Shown piece after piece: positions 44,976 through 55,131 of a stretch of DNA of 64,000 nt (position 1 is its first letter; every line of letters begins with the position of its first letter). The notes under the pieces are model-generated. The model saw only the letters and a list, made by a program, of their open reading frames with translations, was not told the origin of the DNA and made no database searches. Location of the stretch: the NCBI RefSeq assembly GCF_016865525.2, contig NZ_CP075169.1:4216337-4280336 (forward strand). Direction: 5' to 3'. Made by a program: the position numbers and the translations under genes. Source of the DNA: Sodalis ligni. GTDB lineage: Bacteria; Pseudomonadota; Gammaproteobacteria; Enterobacterales; Enterobacteriaceae.

Positions 44976-45573
44976 CGCCTCATGGCACGCTAGGCCCGCT
45001 ATCACCGGACGTGCAACGATCGTGTTAAAGGGAGAGCGCGCCAATGAGGTCGAATCGGGCGTTTTTGTCCGCCCGACCGAGCGCCTCATGGCACGCTAGG
45101 CCCGCTAGGCCCGCTATCACCGAACGTGCAATGATCGTGTTAAAGGGAGAGCGCGCCAATGAGGTCGAATCGGGCGTTGTTGTCCGCCCGACCGAGCGCC
45201 TCATGGCACGCTAGGCCCGCTATCACCGAACGTGCAATGATCGTGTTAAAGGGAGAGCGCGCCAATGAGGTCGAATCGGGCGTTGTTGTCCGCCCGACCG
45301 AGCGCCTCATGGCACGCTAGGCCCGCTATCACCGAACGTGCAATGATCGTGTTAAAGGGAGAGCGCGCCAATGAGGTCGAATCGGGCGTTGTTGTCCGCC
45401 CGACCGAGCGCCTCATGGCACGCTAGGCCCGCTATCACCAAACGTGCAATGATCGTGTTAAAGGGAGAGCGCGCCAATGAGGTCGAATCGGGCGTTGTTG
45501 TCCGCCCGACCGAGCGCCTCATGGCACGCTAGGCCCGCTATCACCGAACGTGCAATGATCGTGTTAAAGGGAG
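44976..45573. repeat. Tandem array of a 106-bp palindromic intergenic repeat
   Basis: Units begin at 44976, 45082, 45197, 45303, 45409 and 45515 (last partial): period 106, with one unit of 115 from a 9-bp internal duplication. Each holds a hairpin: TCGGGCG / CGCCCGA around a 7-8 nt loop, extended outward by GCCAATGAGG facing CCTCATGGC. The block GTGTTAAAGGGAGA recurs in each. Diverged relatives lie at 56177-56322. Fills the whole ypdB-glk gap. Confidence 0.93.
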
Positions 45574-45583
45574 GCTGGGCGCT

Positions 45584-46546
45584 TTAAAGCTCGCTGCCCA
45601 TCAATTGCCGCAAATGGGCGCCGGCACCCATCAGGCCCGGCTGCTCATGGGTAATCAGATAAACCGGAATGGCGGCCAGATAACTTTTGAAACGGCCCTT
45701 ATCCTCGAAAGCCGCCCGAAACCCGGACGCACGGAAAAAATCCTTAAAGCGCGGCACCAGACCGCCGGCAATATACACCCCGCCAAAGGTTCCCATGTTT
45801 AGCGCAAGATTCCCGCCGAAGCGGCCCATGATTTCGCATAATACCGACAACGCGCGGCGACAGTCGGCATCAGAGCCGTCAATGGCCCGAGCGGTGACCT
45901 GCGATGGACGTAAATCTTCCGGAGTCCGGCCCTCGGCGAACATCAGGCTGCGGTAGATATTCACCAAGCCCGGTCCGGACAGTACCCGTTCGGTCGAAAC
46001 ATGTCCCCGTACGGCATGCAGTTGGGTCAGAACAGCGATTTCATCGTCGCTGCCTGCGGCAAAACCCACATGCCCACCCTCGCCGGGCAAACTTATCCAG
46101 CGTTTGTCCTGACGCAGCAAATGACAGACGCCCAGCCCGGTACCCGCGCCATAGACCACGATCGGTCCCGGCCGGGGCTTGTCGCCGCCGAATTGCTCCA
46201 CATCAGCCTCGCCTAAGACCGGTACCGCCATCGACACGGCGGTAAAATCATTGATAACTTCCAACAGCGCGAAACCGAGGTTCGCTTTCATCTCTTTGAT
46301 GGAGAAGGTCCAGGAATTATTGGTCATCTCCACCCGATCGCCGGTAATGGGGCAGGCAATGGCGATACAGGCTTCGGCGGCGGCAACCTTCTGCGCCTCG
46401 AGATAGTGCCGGATCACGGCTTCAAGGGTGCTGTATTCCTGGGAAGAATAGGTATGGATATGGGAAATTGCCCCGCTGTCCACATCGCACAGCGCCAACC
46501 GGGCATTTGTCCCGCCGACATCACCCACCAGGGCGTATTTAGTCAT
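45584..46546 (-). CDS. glk: Glucokinase
   Basis: A 320-residue ROK-related bacterial glucokinase phosphorylating glucose with ATP: phosphate-binding [27 protein letters not shown], catalytic Asp in VINDFTAV, and [12 protein letters not shown] 46546 (MTKYALVGD) is preferred to the frame start at 46600 because it matches the family length of 321 aa. The 3' end lies 10 nt from the repeat array. Confidence 0.95.
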   Translation of the reverse strand: MTKYALVGDVGGTNARLALCDVDSGAISHIHTYSSQEYSTLEAVIRHYLEAQKVAAAEACIAIACPITGDRVEMTNNSWTFSIKEMKANLGFALLEVINDFTAVSMAVPVLGEADVEQFGGDKPRPGPIVVYGAGTGLGVCHLLRQDKRWISLPGEGGHVGFAAGSDDEIAVLTQLHAVRGHVSTERVLSGPGLVNIYRSLMFAEGRTPEDLRPSQVTARAIDGSDADCRRALSVLCEIMGRFGGNLALNMGTFGGVYIAGGLVPRFKDFFRASGFRAAFEDKGRFKSYLAAIPVYLITHEQPGLMGAGAHLRQLMGSEL

Positions 46547-46685
46547 TATATTCAAGGCTCCACTTACTTTGCACATTGCCGTAGGGCAAACGTCGGACAA
46601 AAAGTATAAATAATAAAATAATGATACCAGTTATAATAACCATTGCTATATGTTGGCAAAGCTTTAAATAGGATGAGCCTTCCAT
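46539..46685 (-). CDS. Possible 48-aa single-pass membrane protein upstream of glk
   Basis: [20 protein letters not shown] followed by [17 protein letters not shown] is a clean transmembrane helix with a basic inner flank. The stop overlaps the glk ATG, so it could be coupled. AGGAGG abuts the ATG with no spacer, which argues against efficient initiation. Tentative. Confidence 0.35.
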   Translation of the reverse strand: MEGSSYLKLCQHIAMVIITGIIILLFILFVRRLPYGNVQSKWSLEYND

Positions 46686-46692
46686 CCTCCTC

Positions 46693-47394
46693 TTACCCTT
46701 CGTCTCCCAGCGCAAACGCAACGGCCGAGGCGGCATGAATCGCCGTAGTATCGAACAAGGGTACGGCGGCGTCGTCCTGACTGATTAACAATCCTATCTC
46801 GGTGCAACCCAGAATGAGCCCCTCAATGCCTTGGCTCTCAAGTTTGGCGATGATACGTGCATAAGCCTCACGGGATTCGGGACGGATCCGGCCAAGGCAT
46901 AACTCCTCGAAAATCACCCGGTGGATAATATCGCTGTCATGATCATCCGGAACCACAACCTCGATACCGTGGGATTGCGCCAGCCGTTGGCGGTAAAAAT
47001 CCTCTTGCATGGTGAAGCGGGTGCCCAGCAATCCCACCCGGCGCAGCCCTTGACGGTTTATGACCCGGCCGGTGGCATCGGCGATATGCAGCAAAGGCAA
47101 GGTACAAGCCTGTTCTATATTATCCGCCACTTTATGCATTGTGTTGGTACATAACACAATAGCCTCCGCGCCCGCCTGCTGTAACGCTACCGCTTTATCC
47201 GCCAGCAGTTGCCCGGCACGGCGCCACTCCCCGCCGGCCTGCATTTGCGCGATGTCGGCGAAATCCAGGCTGCAAAGAAGCAGGCTGGCGGAATGCAAGC
47301 CGCCCAGCCGCTCGCTAATCCCTTGGTTGATCATACGATAATAGGGTAAGGTAGATTCCCAGCTCATGCCGCCGAGCAGTCCGAGCGTTTTCAT
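46693..47394 (-). CDS. Aspartate/glutamate racemase family protein (YgeA-like)
   Basis: A 233-residue racemase with the two catalytic cysteines in LCTNTMH and LGCTEIGLL, GGMSWESTLPYYRMIN at the N-terminus, and overall match to E. coli YgeA, a broad-specificity amino-acid racemase. The usual E. coli neighbours (fryABC) are absent here. Monocistronic or leading the small frame and glk (same strand). Confidence 0.88.
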   Translation of the reverse strand: MKTLGLLGGMSWESTLPYYRMINQGISERLGGLHSASLLLCSLDFADIAQMQAGGEWRRAGQLLADKAVALQQAGAEAIVLCTNTMHKVADNIEQACTLPLLHIADATGRVINRQGLRRVGLLGTRFTMQEDFYRQRLAQSHGIEVVVPDDHDSDIIHRVIFEELCLGRIRPESREAYARIIAKLESQGIEGLILGCTEIGLLISQDDAAVPLFDTTAIHAASAVAFALGDEG

Positions 47395-47620
47395 GGCATT
47401 GTCCTTTTGATCCCGGCGGCGGTATACGGCCGGGCGGATTATACATCACAGAAAAAATAATTTAACTGAATGTATCCTTGTCACAGGTTGAGTTCAATGT
47501 CCGCATCAGCTTGAATTGAGAGCTTTAAGATTACAGACACCCAAAATGTGATCGCCTACCGGGCGGCGGCGGTCAATAATGGCTACCCTACCGTCCCGCT
47601 TAATGATTTGAGGAATTTGT

Positions 47621-48610
47621 ATGGTTTATTTGGCCAGTCCTACCCGTTATGAGGACATGGTTTATCGTCGCTGCGGTGCCAGCGGCCTTGAGCTTCCGGC
47701 GGTGTCACTAGGACTGTGGCATAATTTTGGCGATATAACCCGGTTTGAAAACAGCCGCAATATGGTGCGTCGCGCTTTCGATCTGGGTATTACCCATTTC
47801 GACCTTGCCAATAATTACGGGCCGCCTCCAGGTTCGGCGGAAGAAAATTTCGGCCGTTTGCTGCGTGAGGACTTGCATCCCTACCGCGACGAGCTGATCA
47901 TTTCCACCAAAGCGGGTTACACCATGTGGCCGGGGCCTTACGGCGATTGGGGATCTAAAAAATACCTGGTATCAAGCCTTAACCAGAGCCTGCGGCGCAT
48001 GGGCCTGGATTATGTGGATATCTTTTATCACCACCGTCCCGATACCGCCACGCCGCTGCTTGAAACCATGACCGCCCTGGATCTGCTGGTGCGCCAGGGC
48101 AAGGCTTTATATATCGGATTGTCGAATTACCCGGCGGAGCTGGCCCGGCAGGCATTCAAGATTCTGCAGGATTTGGGCACCCCGTGCCTGATACACCAAC
48201 CCAAATACTCGATGTTCGAGCGGTGGGTCGAACCGGAATTACTGGATGTGCTGGCGGATTCCGGCGTTGGCTCCATCGCCTTCTCACCGCTGGCGGGCGG
48301 TCTGCTTACCGATCGTTATCTGGACGGTATTCCGGAGGATTCGCGGGTGGCTACCGGCAGTCATTTCCTGACCAAGGAACGGCTGGATAGCCGGACGATG
48401 GATAAAGTGCGCGGGCTGAACGCCATCGCCCTTGCCAGGGGACAAAAATTGTCGCAAATGGCCTTGGCCTGGATACTGCGCGGCGACCGGGTGACATCGG
48501 TACTTATCGGCGCCAGCAAGCCGGAACAAATCGAGGATGCGGTGGGCATGCTGTCCAACCGCGAGTTCAGCGCAGACGAACTGAGCCAGATAGACGCCAT
48601 CCTGGGCTGA
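47621..48610 (+). CDS. gpr: Aldo-keto reductase, L-glyceraldehyde 3-phosphate reductase type
   Basis: A 329-residue AKR14-type reductase close to E. coli YghZ/Gpr: RYEDMVYRRCGASGLELPAV, catalytic Y in FDLANNYGPPPGSAEENFG, K in ISTKAGYTMWPGPYGDWGS, H in IFYHHRPD, and NADPH site ASKPEQIEDAV. Reduces L-glyceraldehyde 3-phosphate and methylglyoxal in vitro. Single gene, ending at a shared terminator with mntH. Confidence 0.9.
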   Translation: MVYLASPTRYEDMVYRRCGASGLELPAVSLGLWHNFGDITRFENSRNMVRRAFDLGITHFDLANNYGPPPGSAEENFGRLLREDLHPYRDELIISTKAGYTMWPGPYGDWGSKKYLVSSLNQSLRRMGLDYVDIFYHHRPDTATPLLETMTALDLLVRQGKALYIGLSNYPAELARQAFKILQDLGTPCLIHQPKYSMFERWVEPELLDVLADSGVGSIAFSPLAGGLLTDRYLDGIPEDSRVATGSHFLTKERLDSRTMDKVRGLNAIALARGQKLSQMALAWILRGDRVTSVLIGASKPEQIEDAVGMLSNREFSADELSQIDAILG

Positions 48611-48638
48611 CGACAATCGCCTCACAACACGCCGTCAA

Positions 48639-48667
48639 AAAAGGCCCGAACATAGTCCGGGCCTTTT
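48639..48667. terminator. Bidirectional terminator between gpr and mntH
   Basis: AAAAGGCCCG / CGGGCCTTTT perfect 10-bp stem with a 9-nt loop, serving two convergent genes. Confidence 0.9.
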
Positions 48668-48691
48668 CAATGATTATTGCCGGAGCAGGGT

Positions 48692-49927
48692 TTATGCCAG
48701 CGCCGTACACACCAGCAGGTAGATATTCAGCGACACCACCACCACCACGATGCACCAGCCGATAATCTTCACCAGACGGGTATTGACCATCTCATTCATC
48801 AACTGCCGATTGCCGGTAAAGACCAGCAGCGGTACCAGCGCCAGGGCGATGCCGAAACTCAGCAGCACCTGGCTTAACACCAGGATTCGGGTGGGATCCA
48901 AACCGGCCATGATGACGATAAAAGAAGGCAGCATGGTGACAAGACGACGCACCAGCAGCGGAATATGGAAATGGACAAACCCCTGCATCACCACCTGCCC
49001 CGCCATGGTGCCCACCACGGTTGAGGAGAGGCCGGCCGCCACCAGGCTCAGACCGAACACCGTCGCCGCGGTATGGTTCAACAGCGGCGTCAGAGTCAGA
49101 TAAGCTTCGCCCAGATCGGAAATACCGGCATGTCCGCTGAAATGGAACGCCGCGGCCGCGGTGGCCATCATGGCCAGGTTAACAAACCCGGCGGTGGTCA
49201 TGGCGATAGCGACATCCAGTTTGGTGGAGGAATAACGCTGGGCTCGGGTGCCCTTCATGGCGTTCTGCGTCAGCGACGAGTGCAAATAGATAACATGGGG
49301 CATAATGGTCGCACCCAGCACCCCGGCCGCCAGAAACACCGAGTCGGCGTTCGGCAGGGTGGGAATCAGCATACCCCGGCCCAGCTCGGCGATATTCGGT
49401 TGGGAAAAAAACAGTTCGGCGATATACGCGGCGGCGACGAATACCAGCAACCCGCCAATCACCACTTCAAGCGGTTTCTGGCCCCGGTGCTGCAGCATGA
49501 GGATCAGGAAGGTGGCAATGCCTGTTAATATCGCGCCCTGCAGCAGCGACACCCCCAGCAGCATCTTGAAGCCGATGGCGGCGCCGACAAATTCCGCCAG
49601 GTCGGTGGCCATGGCGATAATTTCCGCCTGGATCCAGTAAGCCCACACCGCCGGACGCGGAAACCGGTCACGAATATGCTCGGCGAGGTTTTTACCCGTG
49701 GCGATGCCCAGTTTTGCCGACAGGAGCTGGATAAGCATGGCCATAAAGTTGGCCCAGACCACAACCCACAGCAGACGATAGCCGAAGCTGGCCCCGGACT
49801 GGATGTTGGTGGCGAAGTTACCCGGATCGATGTACCCGATAGCGGCGATGAATGCCGGCCCGAGCAGGGACAGCTTAATCTTTCGCCCAGAGCTCTTTAC
49901 CTCATCAACGGTTCGGCTATTCAACAT
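48692..49927 (-). CDS. mntH: Mn2+/H+ symporter MntH (NRAMP)
   Basis: A 411-residue NRAMP transporter: [20 protein letters not shown] (TM1 D-P-G-N metal site), the TM6 [12 protein letters not shown] (M-P-H) and 11 hydrophobic segments. Imports Mn2+ (and Fe2+) with protons. Start at 49927 ([10 protein letters not shown]) follows AAGGGT; the frame start at 49972 adds 15 non-conserved codons. Divergent from nupC, as in E. coli. Confidence 0.94.
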   Translation of the reverse strand: MLNSRTVDEVKSSGRKIKLSLLGPAFIAAIGYIDPGNFATNIQSGASFGYRLLWVVVWANFMAMLIQLLSAKLGIATGKNLAEHIRDRFPRPAVWAYWIQAEIIAMATDLAEFVGAAIGFKMLLGVSLLQGAILTGIATFLILMLQHRGQKPLEVVIGGLLVFVAAAYIAELFFSQPNIAELGRGMLIPTLPNADSVFLAAGVLGATIMPHVIYLHSSLTQNAMKGTRAQRYSSTKLDVAIAMTTAGFVNLAMMATAAAAFHFSGHAGISDLGEAYLTLTPLLNHTAATVFGLSLVAAGLSSTVVGTMAGQVVMQGFVHFHIPLLVRRLVTMLPSFIVIMAGLDPTRILVLSQVLLSFGIALALVPLLVFTGNRQLMNEMVNTRLVKIIGWCIVVVVVSLNIYLLVCTALA

Positions 49928-49975
49928 ATCGGTTACCCTTATGATCCATCGAGTCAGCTTCATCGTACCCAAACG

Positions 49976-49988
49976 ATAATAATTATCA
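49976..49988. promoter_or_regulatory. Candidate Fur-type box upstream of mntH
   Basis: GATAATAATTATC, a 13-bp imperfect palindrome matching the core of the Fur consensus; mntH in enterics is repressed by Fur and MntR. It lies about 50 nt upstream of the chosen start. Confidence 0.5.
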
Positions 49989-50310
49989 AGTGCATTTGGA
50001 ACGTTTCAGCTTATCTCTGTGATAGATGACGATGATGAGCATATAGGGCGTTAATAACCCAATCTGATGGCAGTTGCATCCCGCGCTGGAGATGATGTAG
50101 AGCGTTTTTTGGGCTACTACCAAATGTTAGCACATCAAAAACATATATGGCTACAATTATAACAATTTTTTTAATTACATCTCTAACGACCTGTGCCTGA
50201 CCTAGGTTGCTAGATGATTTTTCTATATTTGCAACTTATAACTCGTTTTTAATGCTGCCGTTCCATAGAATAAGCGGCGAATTATTGCATGGCTTACGAT
50301 TGGAGCTTCT

Positions 50311-51495
50311 ATGTCCCGGATTTTTCATTTTATTCTCGCCCTTGTCGTCGTGGCGATTTTAGCATTGCTGGTCAGTCGCGATCGTAAAAACATCAGACTG
50401 CGCTACATTGTTCAATTGCTGGTGATCGAGATTTTACTTGCTTATTTTTTCCTCAACTCATCGATAGGACTGGGGTTCGTTCAAGGTTTTTCCGCATTAT
50501 TCGATAAATTATTAGGCTATGCCGCCGAAGGGACCGGCTTCGTTTTTGGCAATATGAACAAACAAGGACTGGCGTTCTTTTTCCTGAACGTTTTATGTCC
50601 GATTGTTTTTATCTCGGCGCTGATCGGCATTTTGCAACATATCCGCCTGCTGCCCTGGATTATCCGGATCATCGGTACCCTGCTGTCCAAGGTTAACGGC
50701 ATGGGTAAATTGGAGTCGTTCAATGCCGTCAGTTCACTGATCCTCGGCCAATCGGAAAATTTCATCGCCTATAAAGATATCCTGGGCAAAATGTCTGAAC
50801 GCCGGATGTACACCATGGCCGCCACCGCCATGTCAACGGTGTCGATGTCCATCGTCGGCGCCTATATGACCATGCTTCAACCGAAATACGTGGTGGCCGC
50901 CCTGGTATTGAATATGTTCAGCACCTTTGTGGTTTTATCGCTGATTAACCCTTACCGAGTCGAGAAGGAAGAAGAGCTGCAGATGAGCAATCTGCACGCG
51001 GGACAAAGCTTCTTCGAAATGCTGGGGGAATATATCCTGGCGGGTTTTAAAGTGGCTATCATCGTCGCGGCCATGCTGATTGGTTTTATCGCCATTATTT
51101 CCGCTATCAATGCGTTGTTCAACGTCATCTTCGGCATCAGTTTCCAGGGGATATTGGGTTATATCTTCTTCCCGTTCGCCTGGGTAATGGGCGTTCCCGC
51201 TCATGAAGCGCTGCGGGTCGGCAGCATCATGGCCACCAAACTGGTATCCAATGAATTTGTCGCCATGATGGATCTGCAAAAAATCGCCGGCCAGCTGTCG
51301 CCGCGTTCGGAGGGGATTCTTTCGGTGTTCCTGGTCTCTTTCGCTAACTTTTCCTCCATCGGGATAGTGGCCGGGGCGATTAAAGGCTTGAATGAGCACC
51401 AGGGCAATGTGGTTTCGCGCTTCGGTCTGAAGCTGGTCTATGGATCCACTCTGGTTAGCGTGCTGTCCGCGGCCGTTACCGGGCTGGTCATGTAA
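50311..51495 (+). CDS. nupC: Nucleoside permease NupC (CNT family)
   Basis: A 394-residue proton-coupled nucleoside transporter: [12 protein letters not shown] (substrate motif), FVAMMDL in the second repeat, and re-entrant loops around [20 protein letters not shown] and [10 protein letters not shown]. Length agrees with E. coli NupC (400). The upstream 383-nt mntH-nupC interval (49928-50310) is AT-rich, with both promoters but no gene. Confidence 0.94.
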   Translation: MSRIFHFILALVVVAILALLVSRDRKNIRLRYIVQLLVIEILLAYFFLNSSIGLGFVQGFSALFDKLLGYAAEGTGFVFGNMNKQGLAFFFLNVLCPIVFISALIGILQHIRLLPWIIRIIGTLLSKVNGMGKLESFNAVSSLILGQSENFIAYKDILGKMSERRMYTMAATAMSTVSMSIVGAYMTMLQPKYVVAALVLNMFSTFVVLSLINPYRVEKEEELQMSNLHAGQSFFEMLGEYILAGFKVAIIVAAMLIGFIAIISAINALFNVIFGISFQGILGYIFFPFAWVMGVPAHEALRVGSIMATKLVSNEFVAMMDLQKIAGQLSPRSEGILSVFLVSFANFSSIGIVAGAIKGLNEHQGNVVSRFGLKLVYGSTLVSVLSAAVTGLVM

Positions 51496-51540
51496 TAGCG
51501 AATAAAAAAATCGTTATCATTAGGGCCGCAAGACCCGTTG

Positions 51541-51567
51541 GGGTCGGGGAAACCTGACCCTTTTTTT
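51541..51567 (+). terminator. nupC terminator
   Basis: GGGTCGGG / CCTGACCC stem (one G-U) with GAAA loop, then seven T. Confidence 0.88.
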
Positions 51568-51642
51568 ATACTTATTTTTGAATACTATTTGGCACCTACC
51601 TGGTGCATCCGTGGTTATTTCGAATCAGTACAGACGCAAAAA

Positions 51643-51666
51643 AACCGGCCTGAGCCGGTTTTTTTT
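51643..51666. terminator. Terminator of the tRNA-Ala operon
   Basis: AACCGGC / GCCGGTT stem with tetraloop, flanked by A and T runs on both sides so it can work in either direction; lies just past the 3' end of the leftward tRNA-Ala genes. Confidence 0.85.
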
Positions 51667-51676
51667 CACATTTAAT

Positions 51677-51752
<76 letters not shown>

Positions 51753-51796
51753 AACGTACTGCTTTTCAGAATCACGATTCAAACCAATCCTGCGAT

Positions 51797-51872
<76 letters not shown>

Positions 51873-51965
51873 GTTCCATACATATCGTATTCTGTGGACG
51901 GGGCGCATGATATGAAACCCGGCAAACGGTGTCAACGGCTAAATGTATTAAACGCATCAAACGCT

Positions 51966-51989
51966 GAAAAAGCCGCCAAATCAGCGGCT
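51966..51989 (-). terminator. gltX terminator
   Basis: On the minus strand AGCCGC / GCGGCT stem followed by TTTTTC, 10 nt past the gltX stop. Confidence 0.85.
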
Positions 51990-51999
51990 CCGAACCGGT

Positions 52000-53409
52000 T
52001 TATTGTTCACGCCGGGTAATAAACGCCAAGGCCATGTCAATTCGTGCCAGGGTGCGGGCCCGGCCTACCGCATGCACCGTCACATCCAATGCCGGCGATT
52101 GGCCGGCGCCGGTGACGGCGACCCGCAGCGGCATCCCCACCTTGCCCATGCCCACTTCAAGCTCCGCTGCGGTCTGCTCGATGGCCTGGTGAACCAGCTC
52201 CGGCGTCCAGTCGGTCAATGCGGCCAGCTTGGCGCGCGCCAGCTCCAGCGGCTGCCGGGCAACCGGCCGCAAATGCTTCTTGGCGGCGTCGGCATCGAAT
52301 TCCTCGAAATCCTGATAAAAGTAGTGGCAGGAAGACGCCATCTCCTTCAGGGTCTTGCAGCGTTCCCCCAGTAGGCCAATCAGCGCCGTGAGCTGCGGGC
52401 CATTGCTGGTGTCGATACCTTCTTGCTCCATATGCCAGAGCAAATGGGTGGCCACATACTCCGCCGGCAGATGATTGATATAATGATGATTAAGCCACAG
52501 TAACTTTTCGGTATTGAACGCGCTGGCGGACTTGTTGATATCTCCCAGGCTAAACAGCTCTTTCATCTCGCCGATGCTGAATATTTCCTGATCGCCGTGT
52601 GACCAGCCCAGACGCACCAGATAGTTCAGCAGCGCTTCGGGCAGGAAGCCATCGTCGCGATACTGCATCACCCCAACCGCCCCGTGGCGTTTGGAGAGTT
52701 TTTTGCCATCGTCCCCCAATATCATCGAAACATGGGCGTACTCAGGCACCGGCGCCCCCAGCGCTTTCAGGATATTGATTTGGCGCGGGGTATTATTAAT
52801 ATGGTCTTCGCCCCGGATAACATGGGTGATTTCCATATCCCAGTCATCGATCACCACGCAAAAATTATACGTGGGGGAACCGTCGGTGCGGCGGATAATC
52901 AAATCGTCCAGTTCCTGATTGCTGAACTCGATGGGCCCGCGGATTTTATCGTCAAAAATCACCGAACCCTCTTGCGGGTTGGCAAAACGCACCACGCACG
53001 GCTCATTCGCGTCATGATGCTCATGGCTGTTGCGGCAACGGCCGTCATAACGGGGCTTTTCCCCTTTAGCCATCTGCTCTTCACGCAGCGCTTCCAACCG
53101 TTCCTTGGAGCAGTAGCATTTATAAGCGGTGCCTTGTTCAAGCATCTCATCGATAACCGCGTTATATCGGTCAAAGCGTTTGGTCTGGAAATACGGACCT
53201 TCATCCCAATCCAGATTAAGCCAATTCATCCCATCCATAATGGCATCAATAGCAGCCTGGGTTGAGCGCTCCAGATCGGTATCCTCGATACGCAGCACGA
53301 ACTCGCCGCCGTGATGGCGGGCAAAAAGCCACGAATAAAGAGCGGTACGGGCGCCGCCGACGTGCAGATAGCCGGTGGGGCTGGGCGCAAAACGGGTTTT
53401 AATTTTCAT
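52000..53409 (-). CDS. gltX: Glutamyl-tRNA synthetase
   Basis: A 469-residue class I synthetase: [20 protein letters not shown] (HIGH-like), KKLSKRHG (KMSKS), and the zinc-binding [15 protein letters not shown] with a downstream C in YDGRC as in E. coli GluRS. Charges tRNA-Glu. ATG 53409 ([11 protein letters not shown]) fits the family; the extension to 53463 is not conserved. Divergent from the tRNA-Val/Lys operon. Confidence 0.96.
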   Translation of the reverse strand: MKIKTRFAPSPTGYLHVGGARTALYSWLFARHHGGEFVLRIEDTDLERSTQAAIDAIMDGMNWLNLDWDEGPYFQTKRFDRYNAVIDEMLEQGTAYKCYCSKERLEALREEQMAKGEKPRYDGRCRNSHEHHDANEPCVVRFANPQEGSVIFDDKIRGPIEFSNQELDDLIIRRTDGSPTYNFCVVIDDWDMEITHVIRGEDHINNTPRQINILKALGAPVPEYAHVSMILGDDGKKLSKRHGAVGVMQYRDDGFLPEALLNYLVRLGWSHGDQEIFSIGEMKELFSLGDINKSASAFNTEKLLWLNHHYINHLPAEYVATHLLWHMEQEGIDTSNGPQLTALIGLLGERCKTLKEMASSCHYFYQDFEEFDADAAKKHLRPVARQPLELARAKLAALTDWTPELVHQAIEQTAAELEVGMGKVGMPLRVAVTGAGQSPALDVTVHAVGRARTLARIDMALAFITRREQ

Positions 53410-53613
53410 TGGGGATATTGCCTTAATCACGCTTGGCTGACAGTGGGAAGCGCGGCTTCCCACCGTATATAAAAAGTGGACAATATTCTACCACTCCCCC
53501 TCGATTCCTCAACGCCGTTTGACTTTAGCGGCGTTTTTTACCTATATTCCGGTAGCGGCAAGTCAATTCTTGACTAATTTTACGACGAACACACTTTTTA
53601 CTTTGAAAAACCG

Positions 53614-53641
53614 TTGACTCACTTGGCAGTATCCCTATAAT
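53614..53641 (+). promoter_or_regulatory. Promoter of the valine/lysine tRNA operon
   Basis: TTGACT (53614-53619), 16-nt spacer, TATAAT (53636-53641), then a GC-rich discriminator GCGACACC, as in stringently controlled stable-RNA promoters. 17 nt before tRNA-Val. Confidence 0.88.
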
Positions 53642-53658
53642 GCGACACCACACGGCGG

Positions 53659-53734
53659 GGGTGATTAGCTCAGCTGGGAGAGCGTCTCCCTTACAAGGAG
53701 AGGGTCGGCGGTTCGATCCCGTCATCACCCACCA
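53659..53734 (+). tRNA. valU: tRNA-Val (TAC)
   Basis: 76 nt, starts GGGTGATTAGCTCAGCTGGG, anticodon TAC, encoded CCA. First gene of the operon. Confidence 0.97.
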
Positions 53735-53786
53735 CTTCATTTTGGGTGGCTCCGCTGTGAAATAGAAGTAATACGCTGTAAGAAGT

Positions 53787-53861
53787 GGGTGATTAGCTCA
53801 GCTGGGAGAGCGTCTCCCTTACAAGGAGAGGGTCGGCGGTTCGATCCGTCATCACCCACCA
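53787..53861 (+). tRNA. valX: tRNA-Val (TAC), one base short in the T arm
   Basis: Same sequence as its neighbours except TCGATCC-GTC where the other two have TCGATCCCGTC (53846-53847), giving 75 nt and a T stem of four pairs on the 3' side. Either a defective tRNA or a missed C in a CCC run. Confidence 0.85.
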
Positions 53862-53903
53862 CTTCTTAAGTCAGTATTGTTTTGATTTTCGGTTTTCAGA
53901 AAT

Positions 53904-53979
53904 GGGTGATTAGCTCAGCTGGGAGAGCGTCTCCCTTACAAGGAGAGGGTCGGCGGTTCGATCCCGTCATCACCCACCA
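53904..53979 (+). tRNA. valY: tRNA-Val (TAC)
   Basis: 76 nt, identical to the copy at 53659, encoded CCA. Confidence 0.97.
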
Positions 53980-53995
53980 TTTCTGATCTTTAAGT

Positions 53996-54071
53996 GGGTC
54001 GTTAGCTCAGTTGGTAGAGCAGTTGACTTTTAATCAATTGGTCGCAGGTTCGAATCCTGCACGACCCACCA
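53996..54071 (+). tRNA. lysV: tRNA-Lys (TTT)
   Basis: 76 nt, GGGTCGTTAGCTCAGTTGGT start, anticodon TTT in GACTTTTAATC, ends GCACGACCCACCA. Followed at once by four 171-bp repeats that each end with the same last 15 nt. Confidence 0.97.
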
Positions 54072-54755
54072 CTTTCAAATAAAAACTCTCCCCGGCAAAT
54101 GTTCGCTTTACGCTTATATCGCACGAGTCGTGCTGGATGAGAACCTGCGCAGGTTCGAGCCGAGCGAAGCGAGACAGCGTTGCCGTATGGCAACGACCCG
54201 CAGGGCGAGGCCAAAGGCCGAGTCATCCTGCACGACCCACCACTTTCAGATAAAAACTCTCCCCGGCAAATGTTCGCTTTACGCTTATATCGCACGAGTC
54301 GTGCTGGATGAGAACCTGCGCAGGTTCGAGCCGAGCGAAGCGAGACAGCGTTGCCGTATGGCAACGACCCGCAGGGCGAGGCCAAAGGCCGAGTCATCCT
54401 GCACGACCCACCACTTTCAAATAAAAACTCTCCCCGGCAAAAGTTCGCTTTACGCTTATATCGCACGAGTCGTGCTGGATGAGAACCTGCGCAGGTTCGA
54501 GCCGAGCGAAGCGAGACAGCGTTGCCGTATGGCAACGACCCGCAGGGCGAGGCCAAAGGCCGAGTCATCCTGCACGACCCACCACTTTCAAATAAAAACT
54601 CTTCCCGGCAAAAGTTCTCTTTACGCTTATATCGCATGAGTCGTGCTGGATGAGAACCTGCGCAGGTTCGAGCCGAGCGAAGCGAGACAGCGTTGCCGTA
54701 TGGCAACGACCCGCAGGGCGAGGCCAAAGGCCGAGTCATCCTGCACGACCCACCA
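54072..54755 (+). repeat. Four tandem 171-bp repeats carrying tRNA-Lys 3' tails
   Basis: Units 54072-54242, 54243-54413, 54414-54584 and 54585-54755, each exactly 171 nt and nearly identical, each ending CTGCACGACCCACCA like the tRNA gene. In unit 1, GTCGTGCTGGATGA (54127-54140) pairs with TCATCCTGCACGAC (54223-54236). Inside are the perfect palindrome GAACCTGCGCAGGTTC (54141-54156), TTGCC/GGCAA and GGCC/GGCC. Layout resembles the rtT repeats after tyrT in E. coli. 171 is divisible by 3, so open frames of 57-aa repeats arise on both strands; I do not call them genes. Confidence 0.93.
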
Positions 54756-55131
54756 CTTTCTAAAAACACTCCTTTGCAGCCCACTACCTCAAACCCTTAG
54801 CAAGATGAAATCCGCAGACAATTCTTATTGCCGGCATTTTTAACCTACTGATTTATAATCATATCCTTACCTGCCATAAAAATGTTTGAAACTTATCAAT
54901 TAAATATCTTGCTATTTAATAGCGAACTATTTAAATTAGCTTTCATTGGATGCACAACGGCAAAAGGTGAAGTGAAAATTTTCCCTCAGCGCTTAGTGTA
55001 AACGTTGCAGGTATAGCTCTGATTAACTAAATAGCACACTACTAATTTCCAAAATACTTAATTGAGAGCAATACAAGAAGCTTACTCGTCGCCTGGGCGA
55101 CATCACATTCACTGACAGAAGGAAATTCACC
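54756..55131. other. Gene-free AT-rich stretch
   Basis: 376 nt between the last repeat and the esterase gene. No clear terminator for the tRNA transcript and no obvious promoter pair picked out by eye. Confidence 0.4.

Noticed and set aside
44976..45573. CRISPR array
   Set aside because: The units are 106 bp and contiguous, with no unique spacers; each is a palindrome, and no cas genes are near.
54002..54784. 260-aa minus-strand frame with a repeated 57-aa unit (and 169-aa plus-strand frame 54130-54639)
   Set aside because: Both exist only because the repeat is 171 nt, a multiple of three; the frames run through the tRNA-Lys tail and hairpins and have no plausible protein features.
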